Positions 4,792 to 6,170 of a DNA stretch of 6,170 nt are shown here, in pieces. The notes under the pieces are model-generated. The model searched no databases. It was given only the letters and a program-made list of their open reading frames with translations, and was not told the origin of the DNA. Position 1 is the stretch's first letter. Each line of letters opens with the position of its first letter. A program made the position numbers and the translations under genes. The stretch lies in NCBI GenBank assembly GCA_030610965.1, contig JAUWQU010000252.1:1-6170 (forward strand), written 5' to 3'. The stretch comes from Phycisphaerae bacterium (GTDB taxonomy: Bacteria; Planctomycetota; Phycisphaerae; SM23-33).

Positions 4792-5769
4792 TCATTCCCG
4801 AACGATCTCGAAACCCAGGTCGCCAATCATATCCAGCGCGACCTCGGCGGATTGCCCGCCCGTCGTCAGGTAGCCGCTGACGAATATCGAATCCGCAGCG
4901 TACAACGCCAGCGGCTGAAGGCTGCGAATGTGGTGCTCCCGCCCGGCCGAGGCGCGAATCTCCGCAGTCGGCAGCAGCAGCCTCGCCAGGCAGAGGACTT
5001 TCAGGCACTTTCGCGGGTTGAGTTGCCGGCCGCGGTTTTCGAACGGCGTGCCGGCGATGGGCACGAGGAAGTTTACCGGCACGGCCTGCGGACCGATCTC
5101 CCGCAAGGCCAGCAGCATGTCGATTACGTCCTCGTCGCTCTCGCCCTGGCCGACGATGCCGCCGGAGCAAATCTCCAGCCCAGCGGCCTGGCAGTTGGCG
5201 ATGGTGTCCAGTCGGTCCTGGTAGCTGTGCGTCGTGCAGATCTGCCCGTAGTAGCGCTGCGAGGTGTTGACGTTGTGGTTGACGCGGTCCAGTCCGGCCG
5301 CCTTGAGCCGACGGGCCTGGTCCTCACTGAGAAACCCCAGCGAGCCGCAAAGCGAAAGCCCCGGCGCGTCGGCCTTGATCTGCCCGAGCCCACGGCAGAG
5401 CTGATCGAGCTCCGCCTCACTCGGCGCCGAGCCGCTAATCGCCATGCAGAACCGCTTGGCCCCGGCCGACTTGGCCGCCGTCGCCCCGACCAGCAACTCC
5501 TCGGCGCTTATCATCGGATAGCAATGGATGTTGGCCTTGGAAACGCTCGACTGCGAGCAGTACCGACAATCCTCCGGGCACAGCCCGCTCTTGGCGTTAC
5601 TGAGCACCTGGATATGCACCCGCGCGCCAAAATGCCGCCTGCGAACGCGCCACGCCGCATCCAGCAGCGTCAGGATGTCCTCATCCGGACAACCCAGCAC
5701 CAGCCGGCACTGCTGACGCGTCAGTGTCTCGCCGCCAAGCGACGCGGCGCTTAGTTCATCAAAAGACAT
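4792..5769 (-). CDS. bioB: Biotin synthase, radical SAM
   Basis: BioB inserts sulfur into dethiobiotin to make biotin, the last step, using SAM-derived radicals and a sacrificial iron-sulfur cluster. The 325 residues match the family. The radical-SAM 4Fe-4S motif is C64-x3-C68-x2-C71 (CPEDCRYC). The second, 2Fe-2S, cluster ligands are C107 (FCMAISG), C140 (LCGSLG), C200 (EICSGGIVGQGE) and R271 (EIRASAGRE). The substrate/SAM loop reads NHNVNTS (163-169), with asparagine at 167 where Escherichia coli has aspartate. LQPLALYAADSIFVSGYLTTGGQ-type sequence closes the barrel. ATG 5769 has a strong GAGGAG (5775-5780) five bases upstream. It is the first operon gene. No clear intrinsic terminator follows it, so read-through into bioF across the repeat element is expected. 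Confidence 0.97.
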   Translation of the reverse strand: MSFDELSAASLGGETLTRQQCRLVLGCPDEDILTLLDAAWRVRRRHFGARVHIQVLSNAKSGLCPEDCRYCSQSSVSKANIHCYPMISAEELLVGATAAKSAGAKRFCMAISGSAPSEAELDQLCRGLGQIKADAPGLSLCGSLGFLSEDQARRLKAAGLDRVNHNVNTSQRYYGQICTTHSYQDRLDTIANCQAAGLEICSGGIVGQGESDEDVIDMLLALREIGPQAVPVNFLVPIAGTPFENRGRQLNPRKCLKVLCLARLLLPTAEIRASAGREHHIRSLQPLALYAADSIFVSGYLTTGGQSAEVALDMIGDLGFEIVRE

Positions 5770-5787
5770 AACAACTCCTCGCCGGGC

Positions 5788-5801
5788 CGGCCTTGAGGCC
5801 G
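5788..5801 (-). promoter_or_regulatory. Short leader hairpin next to the bioB ribosome binding site
   Basis: CGGCCTTGAGGCCG is a perfect inverted repeat. In the minus-strand transcript it gives a five-pair GC stem (CGGCC/GGCCG) closed by a UCAA loop, ending 7 bases before the GAGGAG binding site of bioB. It could modulate ribosome access, but GC-rich DNA yields such stems by chance and no riboswitch architecture is recognisable around it. Confidence 0.3.
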
Positions 5802-5855
5802 CAGTTCTTCGCTCACTGCCCTATACCCAAAACCCGCGCCCGGCCGCAATCTGTC

Positions 5856-5884
5856 ACTCTATCCCCCCGCGGGCCGGGGGTCAA
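5856..5884 (-). promoter_or_regulatory. Candidate sigma70 promoter for the biotin operon
   Basis: On the minus strand TTGACC (5884-5879) is followed after 17 bases by TAGAGT (5861-5856), five and four matches to the two consensus hexamers. Transcription would begin near 5849 and leave a leader of about 80 bases before bioB ATG 5769. The spacer is very GC-rich. I see no BirA-type or BioR-type (TTATNNATAA-like) operator here, so regulation by biotin is not evident. Confidence 0.35.
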
Positions 5885-6170
5885 TCGCCAGGCTTCTCGC
5901 AGGCCTCTTCAGGGAATCGGCGGTCCGCCCGACAAGCTACTCGACGACCATCTTGAGCCATCCTGACAGGCTGGTGACGAGAAGGCGCCGGCTTTCTGTT
6001 TTGCGGGCGATGCGGCAGATGGAACGGACAAACGGGTCAGAACTATTTTATCTTCTGTTTTAATAGTATGTTACGTGCTGCTTGTGGTTTCGATTGGTTC
6101 TTTTCTGCAGGTCGTAACGGTCGAGGCATTGGCAAAGAGTATCACGAGCCAGCCGACACATCAAGATCCC

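Larger units (their letters stand above)
5770..6170. other. 401-base stretch upstream of bioB without a complete gene
   Basis: From bioB outward the stretch holds the ribosome binding site, a small hairpin and a candidate promoter (to 5884). From about 5937 to 6047 one minus-strand frame is open and ends in TAG with GC-rich third positions, but it has no start codon. It is bounded upstream by TAA at 6048-6050 and 6060-6062, beyond which the same frame is open to the window edge. The patch around 6041-6070 is AT-rich and contains ACTATT (6042-6047) and AATAGT (6062-6067) as a 6-base inverted repeat. TTCTGTTTT occurs at 5994-6002 and again at 6053-6061. On the plus strand ATG 6068 opens a 34-codon frame to the edge with no ribosome binding site and no recognised motif. 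No RNA gene is seen. Confidence 0.6.

Noticed and set aside
4780..4794. Intrinsic terminator after bioB
   Set aside because: TGCCGGCA is a short palindrome, but in the minus-strand transcript it is followed by an A-rich run rather than U's, so it is not a Rho-independent terminator.
4596..4826. Short minus-strand protein with an FNAEVAENAEK-like peptide
   Set aside because: This is the inverted-repeat element read through in frame. Such peptides are a known annotation artefact of these repeats, and the plus strand gives a similar one at 4393-4680.
4759..5754. Plus-strand open frame of 331 codons opposite bioB
   Set aside because: It is antisense to a complete BioB with all cluster ligands, has no family motif, and is explained by the codon bias of bioB.

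Overview
The window is GC-rich bacterial chromosome with two parts that run towards each other. On the plus strand (about 1-1258) lie two small PIN-toxin modules in tandem. On the minus strand (about 5884 down to 1286) lies a biotin operon, in transcription order bioB, bioF, bioD, bioA. Nothing fixes the organism. The dense PIN modules, the compact bioBFDA order and the repeat between bioB and bioF (purine-rich 'AACGCAGAGGTCGC' arms and 'GGATTACATGGAT' units) fit an environmental bacterium such as a planctomycete or relative. That is a weak inference from memory of similar sequence, not a measurement.

Plus strand: the window opens inside a PIN-domain gene whose first quarter or so is missing. 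A 60-codon gene overlaps its end and is probably its partner. After a 78-base gap comes a complete VapC-like PIN toxin (642-1037), whose stop codon overlaps the start of a Phd/YefM-type antitoxin (1034-1258). Both modules place the toxin first, the reverse of the usual antitoxin-toxin order. The second module has a good sigma70-like promoter whose -10 box sits inside a perfect 12-base palindrome. The toxin has no Shine-Dalgarno, and its start codon falls where transcription should begin.

Minus strand: BioF makes KAPA (8-amino-7-oxononanoate) from pimeloyl-thioester and alanine. BioA transaminates KAPA to DAPA (7,8-diaminononanoate). BioD closes the ureido ring to give dethiobiotin, and BioB inserts sulfur to give biotin. 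All four genes are full length with their catalytic residues. bioF-bioD are 10 bases apart and bioD-bioA overlap by one base (TAATG), so these three are tightly coupled. bioB is separated from bioF by 266 bases, 220 of which are a nested inverted-repeat element. No gene for pimeloyl precursor synthesis (bioC, bioH, bioW, bioI) is present.

The last 401 bases, upstream of bioB, hold a candidate minus-strand promoter, a small hairpin just before the bioB ribosome binding site, and a possible decayed 3' coding remnant. No complete gene is seen there.
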